Numbered from the stretch's first letter, positions 33,213 to 45,339 are shown. The stretch is DNA of 64,000 nt from Sialis fuliginosa (GCA_961205875.1 OY540812.1:3844001-3908000), one strand, 5' to 3'. The notes: generated from the letters alone by a model not told the origin. Numbers and translations: made by a program.

Positions 33213-35794
33213 CTTCCCACCTCCACGAAAAAACCTTAAGTAAGTTACGAAAGATTTATTAATTCAGAATGCGGAGACAGATTATTGCTAGATCATATAA
33301 TAATTACAAATACATTTCCCTAGCGAGAGTTATTTACCTCCCATATACCAAAGAATATTCGTATGTATATATTTTTACTACGCGATAGATAAAAATTTCC
33401 ATAAATCTCAAAACAAAAACACACCTTTTATGAAAAACAGATTTTCATCTAATTTCGAGAAAACACTTTAACTCTATTACACACGCAGAGTTTGAAAACA
33501 AAACTTCTGGAAATAAACAAACGGCTCTAAATGCAGAATGAAAGAAAATTCAGTTAGTATTATTTTTAATCTATTTTCGTTCATCCAAATAAATTTCTTT
33601 ATCTTTCATGACAATAAATATTGCAGTCAGAAATCGAAACGTAGAAGCGGACACAATTCTGTACAACAATCCATTTCTCCTCCCTCACCATCCCCCCCCC
33701 CTCCCCCTATACACTTTACAGACTCATAATTTAAAGAACGGAGTGTTTGTTTCATGGGCAGGTGTTGTGTGAGGTAAAATTGAGATATATTTATTTAATA
33801 ATCTTTATATAGAAACATTGCCAAAAATTATTCTTATTCTCTCTAAAACTGAAAACACTAATTCATAGTGAATATTCACTACTTGAATTAGTGAACAGTC
33901 ACTTCTAATCTAAGGTTTTTATTTTATTTATTTCTGATGTCAAAAACTGATGACAATAATCTCTTAATTATTCATAACCTAACCTAACCTAACCTAACTT
34001 TAATGTCAGTTATGAATATGTCAATTATCATAGGCTAATTTATAACAGAATCAAAATTAGTGAAAAATGTTTATTGCCAACACACAAAAAATTATTTTTG
34101 TGTGTTTTTAATTTATTGTTATTAACTCACTTAAAACAGTTGAATCGTATATGTTGATAAACTAATTGATTCGTATTAGTGAAATTTAAAATGACTAATT
34201 TCATTAGTGAAATAACTACTAATTAAGTTTTAGACAATTGATTTTTAAAGCTTATTTAAAATTATTAACTTACTATATTATCTACTGATTTTTTATTTTG
34301 ATACTGAACAAAGGATTTAACAAAAATCAAAACTGTACTTTTTATCTTTAACAATTTTTAACCCCTTATTTAACAGAAGATTATTTTGCCTGAAATTCAT
34401 TTTTATTAGGGGATAAATTTCAGAAAATCCCTTTCTTAGAGTATGTTTACGTCCTAAAAGAAAGACACCTCTACAGTTTTCTAGGTCCTAGGGTTTGGGT
34501 TGATGAATCAGTATTCAGAATTTATATAAATATGTTTCAATTTTTTATTTTATATCAAAAAATATCACTAAAATTATGATTTTAAATAATGAAATAGGTT
34601 AAAGATTCTAAAAAATGTATTTATTTTTATATTAAAAGCGAGATTAATATGATTTTTGTTAAAATAGAAACACAAAATACAGCAATCCGCCATGTTTGAT
34701 AAAACACCAGTCAGAGTGGATGACGTCACGGCTAATTAATATCTGCACTGTTTATAGATTATTTTGTGGTTTTAAATTATCAATTTGCTCAGTTTTGTAC
34801 TACCAAAACTAAAGCGATGGAACAAGGATTTATTATTGTTGACAAGGAGTCTTTACATAGGCGTGACGTCACAAACGCGTCATGACACCTGCGAGCGTTT
34901 TGGCGTCAAATTCAAAATTAGTTTTAAAAGAGTCAATTTTTGTGATGTAACCTTTATTTTCAGCAGAAATGGAAATAGGAGACACGTAAGATCATCATAA
35001 AATAGTTTTTAAAAATTAGGCATCATTCAAAGGTCATACAATTTTCTCTACCTTATTTTAGGCGAAATCTAATGATAATACGCAAAGACTTGGGGGAATT
35101 CTTAATACCGACTAGGTAAATAAAACAATAAACATGAATCCATACACATACACTCACACATACATATAGAGCGTCGGTCGGCGCATTGTAAATATATTTC
35201 TTTCATCCTCCTTGCCGCTCACGCTTCGCCGAGAAGAAAAGCAGTTTCATAAATCTGCCGCGAGATATATGTGCTCACAATTTCCGGGATCCGGCCATTA
35301 CGTTACCGGAGCCCGGAGTGGCGGTGGAAGGGGTGTGGGCGGACGCTGTACTCCGGAGTCTTGCTACAGACCATCTGCGACCTCGCGCGAGCTGTTGATA
35401 CTGCTCATATAGGTATCGCCGTTTTGTGATTGTCATAAGTTTTCAATTTATTGTGAAATAAAATATATACATTACCGAATATATCGACTTTACTTACAAT
35501 TAAATTTAATTGATTATTTCAATTTGTATTGTTACGTAAATCACATAAAACATAGCAAAAATATATTTTAATTATAATTGTTAGTAAATCAAGACAATAT
35601 TGTAGTAAAGTAGCAGTTATTTAGTATATTAAGTACATATTTAAAATAATTGCTGTACTTTGTTTTTAATTAGACAGATAAATTATGTAATTGTATTGTA
35701 TTTTCTATGGTCTTCCATATGTGAAGTTGCTCATAATGAGTCATTAGTTCTCATGTAGCTAAATTAAGTCCAATATATTTCATATTAGATACAT
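33213..35794. other. No gene; dispersed-repeat remnants and GC pocket
   Basis: A low-complexity C-rich run occurs at 33690-33710. At 33850-34215 several 'attagtgaa' motifs are scattered in both orientations. A 'gggttgatgaatcag' tail module lies near 34495. A CpG-rich pocket at 35160-35400 is non-repetitive. The frame across it (35212-35412) is Gly/Arg-rich and not recognised. Confidence 0.4.
33976..33999 (-). repeat. Interstitial insect telomere-type repeat (AACCT)4
   Basis: Four perfect AACCT units plus a partial fifth, i.e. TTAGG on the other strand, the standard insect telomeric motif. Confidence 0.85.
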
Positions 35795-36106
35795 CGATAC
35801 CAATATTATAAATGTGAATGTGTCCCTGTCTATCTGTCTGTCTGTTTGTTACCTTTTCACAGCTAAACCGCTGAGCCGATCTTAATTAAATTTGGTAGGG
35901 ATATAGCTTACGTCCTGAGGAATGACATAGGATAGTTTGTATTTCGAAAAATTGATAAGATAAAAAAAATGGGTGTTTTTTGGCGTAGTGACATCTAGCG
36001 TACAAATGCGAAACTAAAAATCTGTTTTATCGACTATCAGAACAGAAATCTATATGACCTAACCTAAATTCCATGCAGCCGAAGTCGCGGGTAACAGTTA
36101 GTTAAA
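35795..36106 (-). repeat. Widespread arthropod dispersed repeat, decayed copy
   Basis: On the minus strand: 'aactaactgttacccgcga' then 'cttcggctgcatgg', 'ctatcctatgtcattcctca', 'gatcggctcagcggtttagc', and 'aacagacagacagatagaca' before 'ttataatattggta'. This order is typical of a very common insect non-autonomous repeat family. Related fragments are at 29200 and 40330-40455. Confidence 0.65.
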
Positions 36107-36352
36107 GTATAAAATATAAAATGTACGATTTAAGTCACATAAAAAATATAGACTAACTATACATATGTATGAATGGTTTCTATAGAGAAAATTTGTATAG
36201 AAAAATTATAATTAATTTTTATCACATAATAACAATCTTTAACAACCATTATCAACAAAATAATAAGACTGATTTTATTTAATTAAAGTACAAATGTTTT
36301 AAATTCCAAAATAAATCCATAGATAATATATCACATAACTAATATGCCATTA

Positions 36353-36412
36353 AAAGTGCTTGTTAGCTAAAAAAAATTGTTAACTTTTTTATAATACCGG
36401 ACATATTAGTAT
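36353..36412 (-). mobile_element. GTCCGGTATTATA MITE, terminal fragment
   Basis: 'aaaagtgcttgttagctaa' to 'ataataccggac': one terminus of the 38048-38377 family. Confidence 0.65.
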
Positions 36413-37018
36413 TTAAAAAACAGCACATTATTATTATAATCAGTCAGTGGAACGGTGTTGTTATTAAAGCAAACAGACCAGCAAAATATTCAGATATATA
36501 TTAGTTGCATAATAAATTAGATGACATATATTTCTTTATAGTGACCAACTTTTTTTATACTTATTTAGGTTCATTTCGTATACATACATATGTGTATATA
36601 TATGTACTATGGAGAAAAATTAAAGTCAAATTTTATGAAAAATTACAATTCCTAAATAAAAATTTACTATGTGTATTGCCATAATTTATTGTATTTTAAA
36701 ATAAAGGATTATAATTTTTCCTAAAATGTGAGTTCCATTTTTCTTCGTGAATATTAAAAAATATTTATAAAATCAATGCAGTTGTTTTCTTGGTAAATAA
36801 AACTACTATATTTATTATAATACAAAATCTATGATATTTTGAAACAGTTATAGATACTACTTTCAAAATTAACAGTAATTGATTTATTTATATTTATAAC
36901 AAATATATATCGCTGATTGGAAACACCAAAGACAGAAGCCTCCTTCCCCCTCCTTACTATCCAAAAAGTTTCTGAGGGTGCTATATGAGCACAAAACTCC
37001 TCAATCGGTATTTTATAG

Positions 37019-37204
37019 CAGGAATTATCAACCGACGGGTCGCAATAAATTTTAAAAAAATGTATGCAAATTATATTTATTATTATTAATTTATAAATAT
37101 TATGTTATTTTGAAAATGTATAAAAATAGTTCTAAATTGACCGGTCTAGGATAAAAATAAACATAGGTATTTAACCGAGTCAAAGTTTCGGTTGAGAAAC
37201 ACTG
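37019..37204. mobile_element. hAT MITE (CAGxxTTxTCAACCG ends)
   Basis: CAGGAATTATCAACCGACG at the left and, inverted, CAGTGTTTCTCAACCGAAAC at the right. TTTTATAG precedes and TTCTAGAG follows (6/8). The inner 'gggtcgcaataaatttt' is common in such elements. 186 bp. Confidence 0.75.
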
Positions 37205-38047
37205 TTCTAGAGACAACAAAATCAAGATAAATAAAATTTTCAAGTAACCAAGAATGTATAAAATATGCATTTATTTAGAAAAAGTAACTAATGTTGTTGT
37301 TTTTAATTGCCCCCATTTACTCTCCAATCTACCTGTGGTGTTACAGAAAAGTTAAATAGGTAATTAGATATGTTCATACAGTGGAGTATCTAAATAAAAT
37401 ATAATATAATTTCTTTCATATAAAATCATTATATAGAAAAATACGAGAAAATGTATACCTACAAATACTTATTTGATTTTCTTTACAAAAATCATTATTT
37501 TATATTTAGAGTGTAGTTTTCTTCTGTAGGCTTTCGTGGTCATTGTCTAAATGAACTATTATTGCTCACGTGTTATTTCACTTGACGTTTCGACTCCCAT
37601 ATCGGAATCTTCTTAAGTGTTTCTGAAATTGATTTCTTATGAAGAAATGTAAAAACTAAAAATGGAATAGGCTGGTAATTTTTTTAATTAAAATAATGTC
37701 ACTTGTACTTTCATCTGGTAAGCTCCCAGTCTCATAGAGTCGACTATACTAACATTTTTAAGTACCTATTATATCAATTTTCAATATGTTTCACAAAAAA
37801 GTTTATAGGGGTGATCCTTAAAACACGCCACGCAAAATTCACGTATTTTTACCCCCCCCCCCCCCTCCCTTTTTCACGCTACACCACTATTTTTCCAAAT
37901 CACTTCCTAATAATACTTCACAAAACCTGCCCCCCCCCCCTCCAAATGAATTAATATTTTAATATTATTAGTAACATAAAAAAATTATTTCTAAACATTC
38001 TTGTTTATTCATAAATTTTTTTAATACAAAACTATTGTAATTCTTTT
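37205..38047. other. No gene; motif fragment and poly-C runs
   Basis: A fragment 'tcacttgacgtttcgactcc' then 'atatcggaatcttctt' (37577-37616) has the CGAAACG-type motif. Poly-C runs stand at about 37852-37866 and 37930-37940. Confidence 0.4.
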
Positions 38048-38377
38048 GTCCGGTATTATAAAGGACCTAACAAAATTTGTTAGCTAGCAATTACATTCAA
38101 ATGGGGTATTAATTCTGCACTAGTATCTATGGATTAGTTATGGAATTTAGAGCAGTGACACTTCAACTAATTGTAACACAGTTGGCATCTTTGACCGTAC
38201 AAAATAATTTTCATAACATCACCGCTGTTTTAATACCGTTTGTATTTACCTACAACGCGTGCGCGAAACTTGTCAAAGTCATCAACAAACTCCACAAGAA
38301 CTGTCATATAAGTTTGATATCTCAGTTGAAAGTGCTTGTTAGCTAACAAATTTGTTAGGTCCTTTATGATACCGGAC
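38048..38377. mobile_element. GTCCGGTATTATA MITE, full copy (330 bp)
   Basis: Left GTCCGGTATTATAAAGGACC and right GGTCCTTTATGATACCGGAC. 'taacaaaatttgttagcta' continues as 'tagctaacaaatttgtta' at the right; arms of about 45 bases. A 68-residue internal frame (38140-38346) ends in the TIR and is not believed. Fragments at 2245, 36353 and 41784. Confidence 0.9.
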
Positions 38378-38399
38378 ATTTTAAAAATTGCTGTAAGTA

Positions 38400-38787
38400 A
38401 TTGAAACGTTGCATCACGTCACGTAATTTTGTACCCCCTTCCCCCTGCTATTCACATATCATCACGCTAAGCAATTGCCCCCCTCTCTTTCGCCCTTTTT
38501 GCGAACGTATGTTATAGATGACCTCTAACACATAATCTAAAAATAACTAAAGCCTCAAACTTTACCGTAAACTCAAGTTCCCAACGCTACTGTGCCGTGA
38601 GTGTTTACAAAGATCTCTCCCAGAGTTTGGTGGGCAGGGAGGGGGGGGGGGTTGTACAGTGAAAAGGAGGTGGGGTGGGGTGCAAGTCAGAACCTTAGAC
38701 GTGATAGTATAATTAAGACACGACCCACAACAGCTACTGTCGCGGTTAGTTGTCGTTGCGCTACGGAGCCGATGATGGGACCAACCC

Positions 38788-38788
<1 letters not shown>
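38400..38788. other. GC-richer pocket with poly-G
   Basis: Contains 'ttgcatcacgtcacgtaa' (38411), a G13-type run near 38640 and 'aaggaggtggggtgggg' (38665). Frames on both strands are translations of this low-complexity sequence and the adjacent CA run. Confidence 0.4.

Positions 38789-38835
<47 letters not shown>
38789..38835. repeat. (AC)23 microsatellite
   Basis: Uninterrupted AC run. Frames of 90-95 residues crossing it owe their length to the repeat. Confidence 0.95.
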
Positions 38836-38838
<3 letters not shown>

Positions 38839-38997
38839 GCATTCGCGATGTAATTCTATACACTTTGTCTGTGTGTACGTATGCTTAATCTTAGAGCTTT
38901 AGTTAATCTAATCACTTTTACAGCAAATATCACGATCTTATTTTGTCTAATAATTCATTATTGAATTACTGGTTTAATCGGATTTACTTCTTTTGAA

Positions 38998-40268
38998 CAA
39001 TTATATTTTGCTTCCTCGCAATATCGAAGATACGAGAAGCTTTGTGATCGTTTCAGATTGAGACAAAAAAAATGTTCTCCGAATTCAAAATTTTAAATTG
39101 ATTTATCCGTTTCACGTCAAGACAAACAGTTTTCGTTCCGTGTTTGTCTGTCTGTCCGCCCGTCAATTTAAATTTCTTAATAATAGCCGAAGGAGGTTAC
39201 GAAGGTCTTCGGGCATTAGATAGTCTTAAAGATAATGGTGTAAGCTATATTTTAAAAAAAACTGGAGTCTCCTCGATCGCCCCAAGCTGACATATTAACT
39301 ATTCAACTTATTTGTTAAATTTTCAATTTAAATTTCTTAATAATAGCCGAAGGAGGTTACGAAGGTCTTCGGGCATTAGATAGTCTTAAAGATAATGGTG
39401 TAAGCTATATTTAAAAAAAAAACTGGAGTCTCCTCGATCGCCCCAAGCTGACATATTAACTATTCAACTTATTTGTTAAATTTTCAATTTAAATTTCTTA
39501 ATAATAGCCGAAGGAGGTTACGAAGGTCTTCAGGCATTAGATAGTCTTCAAGATAATGGTGTAAGCTATATTTTAAAAAAAACTGGAGTCTCCTCGATCG
39601 CCCCAAGCTGACATATTAACTATTCAACTTATTTGTTAAATTTTCAATTTAAATTTCATAATAATAGCCAAAGGAGGTTACAAAGGTCTTCGGGCATTAG
39701 ATAGTCTTAAAGATAATGGTGTAAGCTATATTTTAAAAAAAAACTAGAGTCTCCTCGATCGCCCCAAGCTGACATATTAACTATTCAACTTATTTGTTAA
39801 ATTTTCAATTTAAATTTCTTAATAATAGCCGAAGGAGGTTACGAAGGTCTTCGGGCATTAGATAGTCTTAAAGATAATGGTGTAAGCTATATTTTAAAAA
39901 AAAACTGGAGTCTCCTCGATCGCCCCAAGCTGACATATTAACTATTCAACTTATTTGTTAAATTTTCAAACCGATTTTGAACCGATATTATTGAAACTTG
40001 ATCGGATGGTTGGATCTAGCTTGAGGACGGTCCCATTTCAAAATCATCAAAATCGTATGTAAGGGGGAGGGGTGACACCCCAAAATATTTATTTTTTCAA
40101 GATATCTCAAGAACGACACATGTTACGTGAAAATTGTATAGAATATTTTTTCCATTCCAGGCAATTTATATAAACACTATCGGTTTTTATTTAAATTGTT
40201 AAGTAATTAACTACCTTTGGTCAATTTAGCACGAGGAAGCAGTGTGCATTTACTTGGCAGATGTTTTT
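38998..40268 (+). mobile_element. CTTCCTCG/CATCTGCC element carrying a tandem array
   Basis: Begins CTTCCTCGCAATATCGAAG and ends 'gtgcatttacttggcagatg', both as in 26602-27261 (opposite orientation). Non-array parts are 38998-39162 and 39966-40268. The region between, where other copies have ordinary internal sequence, is occupied by five 160-bp units. The array therefore arose in, or was carried by, this element. Confidence 0.8.
39163..39965 (+). repeat. Five-copy 160-bp tandem array with exon-like frame
   Basis: Units start 39163, 39323, 39484, 39644 and 39805 and differ by only a few bases. Each contains an open stretch AEGGYEGLRALDSLKDNG followed by about 16 residues and TGA. It is preceded by 'cttaataatag', which resembles an intron end. 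Units 1 and 3 keep the frame; units 2, 4 and 5 shift in the oligo-A run (9-10 instead of 8 A). Unit 4 also has Glu-to-Lys changes and unit 3 an Arg-to-Gln. The peptide is not one I recognise. It may be a captured last exon; independent translation is unlikely. Confidence 0.9.
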
Positions 40269-40329
40269 ACTTTCTTATACTCTTTTTATGAAACATATGT
40301 AATACTAGCAGAATTTGTATTTTTTATCT

Positions 40330-40455
40330 AATCAATATTTTCGGGATAAAAATTAGCCTGTGTCCTTCCTCAGGATGCAAGTCAAATTTCATTAAGATCG
40401 GTTAAGCGGTTTACCTGTGAAAAGGTAATAGACAGACAGAGTTACTTTTGCATTT
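40330..40455 (-). repeat. Fragment of the widespread 'GACAGACAGAGTTAC' repeat
   Basis: 'cctgtgtccttcctcagga', 'tttcattaagatcggttaag' and 'agacagacagagttactttt' then 'gcatttataat'. Same family as 35795-36106, in the other orientation. Confidence 0.65.
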
Positions 40456-40485
40456 ATAATTTGCTTTAGAAAATTCATAAAAAAT

Positions 40486-40681
40486 CGAGAAAAAAATTAT
40501 GAAATTCGTCTGTAAATTCGCTTAAACATATGTGCCTATCAAAAAAAAAATCGATCGCACCGAGGATCGAACCCGGCCATTCACGGTTGTCAGCCCGTAA
40601 CACTAACGACCGAGCCACCGCTAGAGTTGCATTTGACTTCAACTGGATTGTTTGAAGAGGAATTTCATAATTTTTTTCTCG
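40486..40681. mobile_element. 196-bp inverted-repeat element bearing a tRNA-like core
   Basis: CGAGAAAAAAATTATGAAAT (continuing TC) at 40486-40507 is mirrored perfectly at 40660-40681: 22-bp arms. Similarity continues inward with mismatches. The middle holds a tRNA-like sequence on the minus strand. It could be a MITE that captured a tRNA-derived SINE head, or a SINE flanked by chance palindromic copies. No target duplication is evident. Confidence 0.65.
40551..40625 (-). ncRNA. tRNA-derived (SINE-like) sequence
   Basis: On the minus strand, a box A-like TGGCTCGGTCGTTAGTG is followed 31 bases later by a box B-like GGTTCGATCC. CCGGG-TTCGATC-CTCGG folds as a T arm (one G-U pair) and TTACGG/CCGTGA as an anticodon-like stem around GCTGACAA. 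The acceptor ends do not pair and the anticodon loop has eight bases. It is therefore not a functional tRNA but the Pol III promoter head of a SINE or a tRNA relic. Confidence 0.65.
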
Positions 40682-42136
40682 TTTGTTTATGTGTTTTCCG
40701 TCAAATGCCTTTGTTTGTAGGTTTGTCTATGCCACGTAAGTAAGTATTGTTAACGTTCTCTGAACCTGTTTGTTTGTCTGTCTATCTGTCGGTCTGTAGA
40801 CGCTGTGACACAAAAACGATAATTAGTGACATTCTAGGTATAAGAAAAGCATTTATTGATAGTTAAATGTTAATTTTAAAAGGGAAAGTTAATATTATTT
40901 GTAACCTTCCAAAAAAAATTTACACATATTCATAAGTATTACCAAAAGGTTGAGCTATTTAGTAAAACTGATGTGATAGAAGAACAATATAGTTTTCACA
41001 TTTGGTTTCAACATGTTTGCCTTTGAGATCAACTATTCAGATCTCTAGGACAGAGAAAAAGTGTTTTTTGTTGCTCACAATCAGTGTAATTTTTATTCCA
41101 CTGTATTATAAAGAATTTGCTTGAAAGAAAGGCAAAGCAGTATGATTGGTAGCTGTGTTTCGTTGTCTATGAATCTTAACAATTTCGTTTTTACATAGAC
41201 AAAATAACAAAATTCAATACCTTGAATATTTTCATCATAGCAAAAAATGCCAGCTCTTATTTATTGTATAAAAATTTAAATAAAAAGCATATTATTTGCA
41301 ATTAGACTTAATTTGAAGAATATTCATGAGCAAATTTTAAATTCAAACCAACAAAAGAAAACTTAAATACATCTTTTGTCTATAAAGTTGGATTCAAAGT
41401 TTGGAAATATTTTAATTAAACTGAACGATTATGAAAAGCGTCTTCATTACACAGAACGTCTCTCTAATTATGTATGCAGAAAGAGCAAACGCCGCGCCCC
41501 GAGTTTGTGGCTAAAATATGCAGAAATGTTTTTAGAATTCGTTCATTAGTATATGAGTCGCCAGGGACTTATAGCGTCGGCGACTCCCACCCGCTTCAAA
41601 TTTCCATTCTCATTAGTCAAGTTGGCAGCAATGCAACCGCTGAATGTAAAAACAATTATACAAAAATACAAATCAAATAACACAAACATGTCGATTGTTA
41701 ACACTAAATTCTTTGCTTTACTTACAGTTTACAATATTTGAATTTTCGTTTATGATATATCTACTCCATACTGTTATTCTAATGTCCGGTATTATAAAAG
41801 TACGTTTACACAGCGCGGTTTAACTATAACCGATGTAGTTAAACCGTTTCAAGTGGTGCTGTTTACACATACGAGAATAAGTGACGTCAGCTGTAATTAT
41901 AATTCCGATTTGAAATACGCTAAAAGTTCGATGGTGTAGGGAAAATAAAAGTCCAAAAATTTATTATATAATCTGAGGTCGTTGTCCGTGAAATGGACAA
42001 AAAAAGTTTTAAAATTCGAAACAAAATAACTTTAGTAGATAATAATATATATAAAAAGCATTTTTTAAAGGTTTTCTTTTTTAATAAAAAGAACCAATTT
42101 TAAATTTATCTAAATCAATTATCATATAGCCTAAAC
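40682..42136. other. No gene; small TIR fragment at 41784
   Basis: A 'gtctgtctatctgtcggtct' relic lies near 40775. At 41784 GTCCGGTATTATAAAAG is a MITE terminus, followed by 'acacagcgcggtttaacta' and inverted 'tagttaaaccg' (41816-41851). Overlapping frames at 41474-41741 were not recognised. Confidence 0.4.
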
Positions 42137-42391
42137 CAGTGGTATTCACACTTTGTCGACTCACGAAACCTTTAAGGTTTTTTAGGCGAACCCTTTCCCA
42201 CTCTTAATTCAAATGGAATGCATTAATTTTCAAATATAACTAAATTAAACTATCTTTATATTTTTAGTTAATAAACACTTGTAATTAGTACCTATGAGTA
42301 TATTATAATTTTTTTCTAATATTTATTTTGACTCGTATAACCCCCAGAGAGGAACCCCGGGATTCCTCAGAACACAGTTTAAAGACCACTG
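42137..42391. mobile_element. hAT MITE (CAGTGGT ends), 255 bp
   Basis: CAGTGGTATTCACACTTTG at the left and 'cagtttaaagaccactg' at the right: the CAGTGGT...AAACTTTG signature common in arthropod hAT MITEs. GCCTAAAC precedes and GCCTAAAA follows: 7/8 target duplication. Confidence 0.9.
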
Positions 42392-44355
42392 GCCTAAAAC
42401 AAATAATTAGTAGTCTTAAGCTTTTTAACATTGAAACTCTCATAAAAATTAAAAAATAAAGTCCCTTCAAAAACATACCAACGAGGTTCCACTGTATATT
42501 AAAACTAAAAATATTTGTATTGTATACATCATTAAATAAAAACAACCAAATTAACCGTCACTTGTGAAAAATGAAGCAATTATGATATCAGCGTATTAAA
42601 TATCTTTAATAAAAACAAATCTCTGTATAAAAATAATTCTCTCCTCCCCTTATGCCTGTCGACTTCCTTTTGTTCGGCACTTCATCACCGCAACTTCATT
42701 TTCCTTCTGAAGTTTTCCTTGTTCAACAAAAACCCTTGAATTAATTTGATGAACAATCGAGAGTTTGCAAATTCTAATATTACATTATTCTTTTCTTTTA
42801 ATCCTTTGTATAAATCTTTGACTTTGATTCTTGCTGCTTTTCCCCTATGTCAATAGGTTTTTTTATGAATTTATGCGAATTCTTTTTTATCAAGGAAAAT
42901 TTACAATTTTAAGTAGAGTTTCTGTAATTTGTTTTAAGGAGATTTGTAAAAGAAAAATTTTGATTAACATGGTTTTCCTTGCAGGCATTTCAGTTCATTC
43001 AGGGATGGGGAAAATTACATACTTTTATTTAAAGTATTACCATCTTAATATCCGTATTATTTCAGTTTTAATATTTTTTTTTACATAAAAATTACTTAAC
43101 CGATTTTGATGGAACTTTTACTGTTATAAATCTTAAAACCCTAGAATTAATATAATCATTTATTTACTCAGGCCCGTATTAAATAAATTTTATAAATGAT
43201 ATTTTCTAATAAAAATTTAGATAGATACCTTCAAAAATAAAAAAGGGTAATCAATCGCCATGGTAGGGGTGTAGGGCTTACGATTTTGGAGTAACCAGTC
43301 GTACGAAGATTCTGGTGTTTTATATAAATAAAATCAAATAAATAACATATTTAACAAATATTAAATATTTTTTTTATTACGTAAGGCTTTAGGGTGAAGA
43401 GGGGTCCGTAAAACTTAATGACTCCTTAGGGGGGGGGGGGGTCGAAACCGTTACTTACATATAGATTTTTTTTAAATTAATTATTTTAAAATACGTTAAT
43501 TGGAATTTGCTTTTTTTATAAGTCACTTAAAAAATTTTAATCAATTTTATTTTCTTCTACAATACTAATATCAAAAAAAGGAATCGAAAATAATTAACAC
43601 TCCCCAAGATTAACTGCATATTAACAAAGTTATATAAATAAATGAAACGTCACATATTAATTATACTAATATTTTTCAACGCATCCAATTTTGTCGTGGA
43701 ATATTAAACAAATATTCAAAACACTGTGAAGTCAGTAACAGAAATATTGTAACAAAAAGTGTCAAATAAATCTTCTTTCATAGATAATGTCTCACTGATT
43801 CCAAAGAAAACAAGCTAGACAATAAGTCTTAAACTAAAATAAACTGACATATTTTCTTCGCATATTTTACAGATTATAAATGTCTTTTGTTATACAATGC
43901 TTGTAATAATTTACCAAATAAAATATATATCTATATAAAAAAAAGTACAGACCAACATTATGACATCCAAAACAAACGTTATAAATAAGAGGAGATAATA
44001 TATCATAGACACATTTAATTGTCTGTACTAGAATGCTTCCAAAGTTACCATGCATTATTTGTTTGAATTGTTCTCTTCTAAAAATATCATTGGAATATTT
44101 AAAAATAAATTGATTAGAACATTTCAAGCTTTTGATATATTGTGTTTCGTTTAATAAATTATAACAAATACGTACAACTAAAATTTATAATTATTATGTT
44201 AACTGCATTATTATTTAAATATCTATTGATAAATTATTAACAAAATAAATACAAAACTAATTAACAATAAGTCTCATCTCGTAAAAATTGAAATCATCTC
44301 GTCTCACGTACAGTCCTCAATCAGAAAAAAAAATTTTGCGATTTAAAAAAAATTT
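42392..44355. other. No gene seen
   Basis: AT-rich. An isolated hAT-like start CAGGCCCGTATTAAA stands at 43169 without a partner. A short repeat 'ccctagaattaatataa' at 43139 is shared with 52028. A G12 run stands near 43430. Frames at 42303, 42831 and 43867 lack domains and are AT-biased. Confidence 0.4.
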
Positions 44356-44500
44356 ATTGAAGAATAAGTATCGAAGCTTTCGATTCACAGATTCATCGTC
44401 AGGCTATTTGAGAACGATGTCGTTATCTCAACAATATTACTATAGTAATAGCCTGACGATGATTCTGTGAATCGAAAGCTTGCGATACTTATTCTTCAAT
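44356..44500. repeat. Palindrome with ~53-bp arms (CTGACGATGA motif)
   Basis: 'attgaagaataagtatcg' and 'tcacagattcatcgtcagg' (44356-44408) are mirrored at 44448-44500. The right arm reads 'cctgacgatgattctgtga' then 'atcgaaagc': a CTGACGA block, a 5-bp hairpin GATTC/GAATC and CGAAAGC. Confidence 0.85.
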
Positions 44501-44674
44501 AAAAATTTTTGACGTTTTGACAATTAATTTGTTCTTATTTAATATTTTAACGTCACTATAATATTTATTTTAAGTATTACCTATATAAATAGCTATAATT
44601 TAATTTAACAGTTGGTTCCAAGTCAATAAAAATCTTTTTAAGAATAAAACCGACATTCATTTCACTTTTAGAAG

Positions 44675-44800
44675 AACCCTGAAGATGTCCACTGCAATGT
44701 GTGACGAATCGTTGACCGATAACATGACCAAACAGACGCGGCTTACACCCAGAAGCCAAGATTCATATCAAGATCACCGCGAAAACTTCAAAACTTGTAT
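44675..44800 (+). repeat. Single arm of the 18895 palindrome family
   Basis: 'ctgaagatgtccactgcaat', 'gtgtgacgaatcgttgacc' and 'cggcttacacccagaagcc', ending with 'atatcaagatcaccgcg'. It extends past the arm at 18895 and shows the unit exists without its mirror. Confidence 0.8.
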
Positions 44801-45339
44801 ACTTTTCAATTTTTTTTAATTGGGTTTATTTTTTTCTTAAAAAAGTTTTTGTAGGATATTAGAAAATTAAAATAAAGTTAAATAACGCCTAACTAAACAC
44901 AATTACATATATTATTGATTTGTCACATTTCTTTTTGAAATAATTTTCACTTACGAAAAAAATTTGAAAATAATCTAAAATGCGTAACTCAATATTTAAT
45001 TTATAAAATCTACATTTACACAATTTTCGTTATATAATACACACCGATAGTGATTTTTATTTGTACAATACATCGACTCTGAAAAAAATTTGAATCACTC
45101 ATTAAAAAGAATATAAATGAGCCTCAATATTTATAAAAGATAAAATCTATATTTACACAATTTTCTTTATATAATACTCACTGACATAGTTTTATTTGTA
45201 CATCGACGTCTAAATATACCCCAAGTAGCAATCGATCTTTTAAATTACCCAAATATAATACGTCATCATAAAAATATCATAAACAGTGTAACTAATTGGG
45301 CTTGTAATGGAGAGAGCGTAACTCTGAAATTTAATAAAC

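Noticed and set aside
38562-38888. Opposed frames of 90-95 residues with Cys-Val or His-Thr runs
   Set aside because: They are translations of the (AC)n microsatellite and flanking low-complexity DNA.
40551-40625. Functional tRNA gene
   Set aside because: Acceptor strands do not pair and the anticodon loop has eight bases; better read as SINE-like.
43429-43441. Poly-G run as a G-quadruplex regulatory site
   Set aside because: A lone homopolymer in unannotated DNA; similar G/C runs occur elsewhere in the window without associated genes.
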